This document shows positions 5,037-6,220 of a stretch of 6,220 bases of DNA, one piece after another. Location of the stretch: contig JAIROD010000372.1 of the NCBI GenBank assembly GCA_031257725.1, positions 1 through 6,220 on the forward strand, written 5' to 3'. This DNA comes from Planctomycetaceae bacterium. Its GTDB lineage: Bacteria > Planctomycetota > Planctomycetia > Pirellulales > Thermoguttaceae. A program made the translations under genes and the position numbers. Positions within the stretch are counted from its first letter, which is position 1. Each line of letters opens with the position of its first letter. The notes under the pieces are model-generated. The model had not been told where the DNA came from. It saw nothing but the letters and a program-made list of their open reading frames with translations, and did not search any database.

Positions 5037-6176
5037 ATGAGAATGAATTTCAACATTCGACGTTATGTGTTTACCGGTTTGTTACTTTTAACACCGGTGT
5101 TGTTTGCTGTTACCGCTTCATTTGTTGTCGCCCGTGAATGGACGATGACGGTGGACGGTACGACTGCCAAAATCAATGGAGAATTTATCAAAGTTGAGGA
5201 TGACGAAGTGCATCTCGATTTGGGAGCAGTCAAAACAACGGTCAAAATGAACCAACTATCTTCTGAAGATCGAGCATTTGTTCTTCAGAAAATCGACGAC
5301 GCTTCAAAGGCAAAAAGTGAACCAAAAACGGCGACCGAATCCGCAAAGACGGCTGACACCGAAAAACCGGCAGAGAGTGAAGAGGAAAGCACGCCTTTCG
5401 ACGATGTGAATGTTACGCCGGAAATGTTTACTAAGATCAAGGCGGCGGCGGAACAAGGGGATGCCGATGCACAATCCATTCTCGCAATGTGTTACTTGGT
5501 GGGGAAAGGAACAACGCAGAATAAAGACGAAGGACTCAAGTGGCTGATCAAAGCCGCAAAGAATGGAGAGAAGAACGCCATCGAAATATGCGAAAAGTTA
5601 GAAGTTGACTTAGAAGAATCGGCAAAAAGTGAAGACGACCTTGACGATCTGAATTATACGCCGCTTGTTCTCAAGGGGCATACCAGTGGTCTGGAATCTG
5701 CGGTCTTTTCCCCTGATGGCAAGAAGGTGGTTACCGCAAGTTCTGACGAGACCGCCCGAATTTTTGATGCGGAAACGGGAAAAGAATTACGACAACTCAA
5801 CGGGCATAATTACTTCGTGTGTTGTGCTTCCTTTTCCCCCGACGGCAAGAAGGTGGTTACCGCAAGTAACAAGACCGCCCGAATTTGGGATGCGGAAACG
5901 GGAAAAGAATTACGACAACTCAACGGGCATACCGACGATGTGAGATCAGCTTCCTTTTCCCCCGACGGCAAGAAGGTGGTTACCGCAAGTACGGACAAGA
6001 CCGCCCGAATTTGGGATGCGGAAACGGGAAAAGAATTACGACAACTCAAGGGGCATACCAGCTGGGTGAGATCTGCTTCCTTTTCCCCCGACGACAAGAA
6101 GGTGGTTACCGCAAGTGAGGACGAGACCGCCCGAATTTGGGATGCGGAAACGGGCAAAGAATTAATACTACTGTAG
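5037..6176 (+). CDS. Exported SHD1-Sel1-WD40 repeat protein, ended by an in-frame TAG within its repeat array
   Basis: The 379-residue product starts with a basic, then hydrophobic leader (1-32) with a plausible signal peptidase site after VVA (30-32), so it is probably exported or anchored. Residues 33-87 (REWTMTVDG...LSSEDRAFV) form an SHD1-like domain of the planctomycete type. An acidic, low-complexity linker (88-128) follows, then a Sel1-like helical repeat (about 137-175, with AEQGDADAQ, CYLVGKG and AAKNG), a second acidic linker, and four WD40 repeats starting at residues 212, 254, 295 and 337. All three modules usually mediate protein contacts; no enzyme domain is seen. Repeat 2 lacks one residue and its conserved Asp (ASNKTARIW against ASTDKTARIW). 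Four blades are too few for a normal closed propeller, and a fifth begins straight after the TAG, so the stop probably truncates a longer protein. Function unknown. Confidence 0.88.
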   Translation: MRMNFNIRRYVFTGLLLLTPVLFAVTASFVVAREWTMTVDGTTAKINGEFIKVEDDEVHLDLGAVKTTVKMNQLSSEDRAFVLQKIDDASKAKSEPKTATESAKTADTEKPAESEEESTPFDDVNVTPEMFTKIKAAAEQGDADAQSILAMCYLVGKGTTQNKDEGLKWLIKAAKNGEKNAIEICEKLEVDLEESAKSEDDLDDLNYTPLVLKGHTSGLESAVFSPDGKKVVTASSDETARIFDAETGKELRQLNGHNYFVCCASFSPDGKKVVTASNKTARIWDAETGKELRQLNGHTDDVRSASFSPDGKKVVTASTDKTARIWDAETGKELRQLKGHTSWVRSASFSPDDKKVVTASEDETARIWDAETGKELILL

Positions 6177-6220
6177 GGGCATACCGACCAAGTGAACTCA
6201 GCTTCCTTTTCCCCCGACGG
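5670..6220 (+). repeat. Near-identical tandem WD40-coding DNA repeats (126-bp period)
   Basis: Units start at 5670, 5796, 5919, 6045 and 6171, giving steps of 126, 123, 126 and 126 bp. The coding strings AAGAAGGTGGTTACCGCAAG and GATGCGGAAACGGG recur in all four complete units with almost no synonymous change, pointing to recent amplification or gene conversion. Unit 2 is 3 bp shorter through loss of one codon's worth of DNA near 5868. The fifth unit resembles the third (GGGCATACCGAC) and is cut by the window edge. Confidence 0.92.
6177..6220 (+). pseudogene. In-frame WD40 continuation after the TAG, partial at window edge
   Basis: Right after the stop the same frame reads GHTDQVNSASFSPD, a normal start of a WD40 blade. 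There is no ribosome binding site or ATG between the stop and this segment; the only in-frame start-like codon is a GTG inside the blade. It is most simply the severed remainder of the upstream gene. Readthrough of the TAG or a base-calling error in the repeat array cannot be excluded. Confidence 0.6.

Noticed and set aside
5810..6157. A 115-residue minus-strand frame across the WD40 repeats
   Set aside because: Its internal repetition simply mirrors the repeated sense strand, and the sense frame carries the WD40 signature.

Overview
The window looks like chromosomal DNA of a planctomycete of fairly low G+C, possibly a Pirellulales/Thermoguttaceae-type lineage. The main reason is the last gene. 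It encodes a secreted or envelope protein that joins an SHD1 (SLA1 homology 1) domain, a Sel1-like repeat and WD40 repeats, a combination I associate with Planctomycetes. Long spacers filled with palindromic repeats and weak ribosome binding sites fit, but the taxonomic call is inference.

Layout. 1-393 is AT-rich non-coding DNA with several AATAAGGT repeats. 394-1794 (+) encodes a full-length alpha-D-phosphohexomutase-fold protein in which every active-site loop is degraded, so it is probably a pseudoenzyme. 1795-2064 lies between convergent genes and holds a perfect 10-bp hairpin inside a looser inverted repeat. 2065-3027 (-) encodes a rhomboid intramembrane serine protease with its catalytic Ser and His and a C-terminal DUF6576-like tail. 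3028-3460 is a divergent spacer with a degraded palindromic repeat and a possible structured leader. 3461-4426 (+) encodes a GDP-mannose 4,6-dehydratase/GDP-6-deoxy-mannose reductase-like sugar-nucleotide SDR whose YxxxK lysine is Arg. 4427-5036 is a 610-bp spacer with an AT-rich stretch, a 164-bp nested palindrome flanked by 10-bp direct repeats, and a tandem pair of 84-bp units, each a 70-bp palindrome. 5037-6176 (+) encodes the SHD1-Sel1-WD40 protein, stopped by an in-frame TAG although its WD40 repeats continue in frame to the window edge.

Function. The genes do not form an operon: spacers are 270-610 bp and orientations differ. The mutase-like and SDR proteins both belong to families that act in sugar-nucleotide (GDP-mannose/deoxyhexose) metabolism, but the first is probably not catalytic and they are separated by an opposite-strand gene, so a shared pathway is only a possibility. 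The most interesting points are the mutase pseudoenzyme with Glu at the phosphoserine position, the amber codon inside a near-identical WD40 array, and the layered palindromic elements in the spacers.
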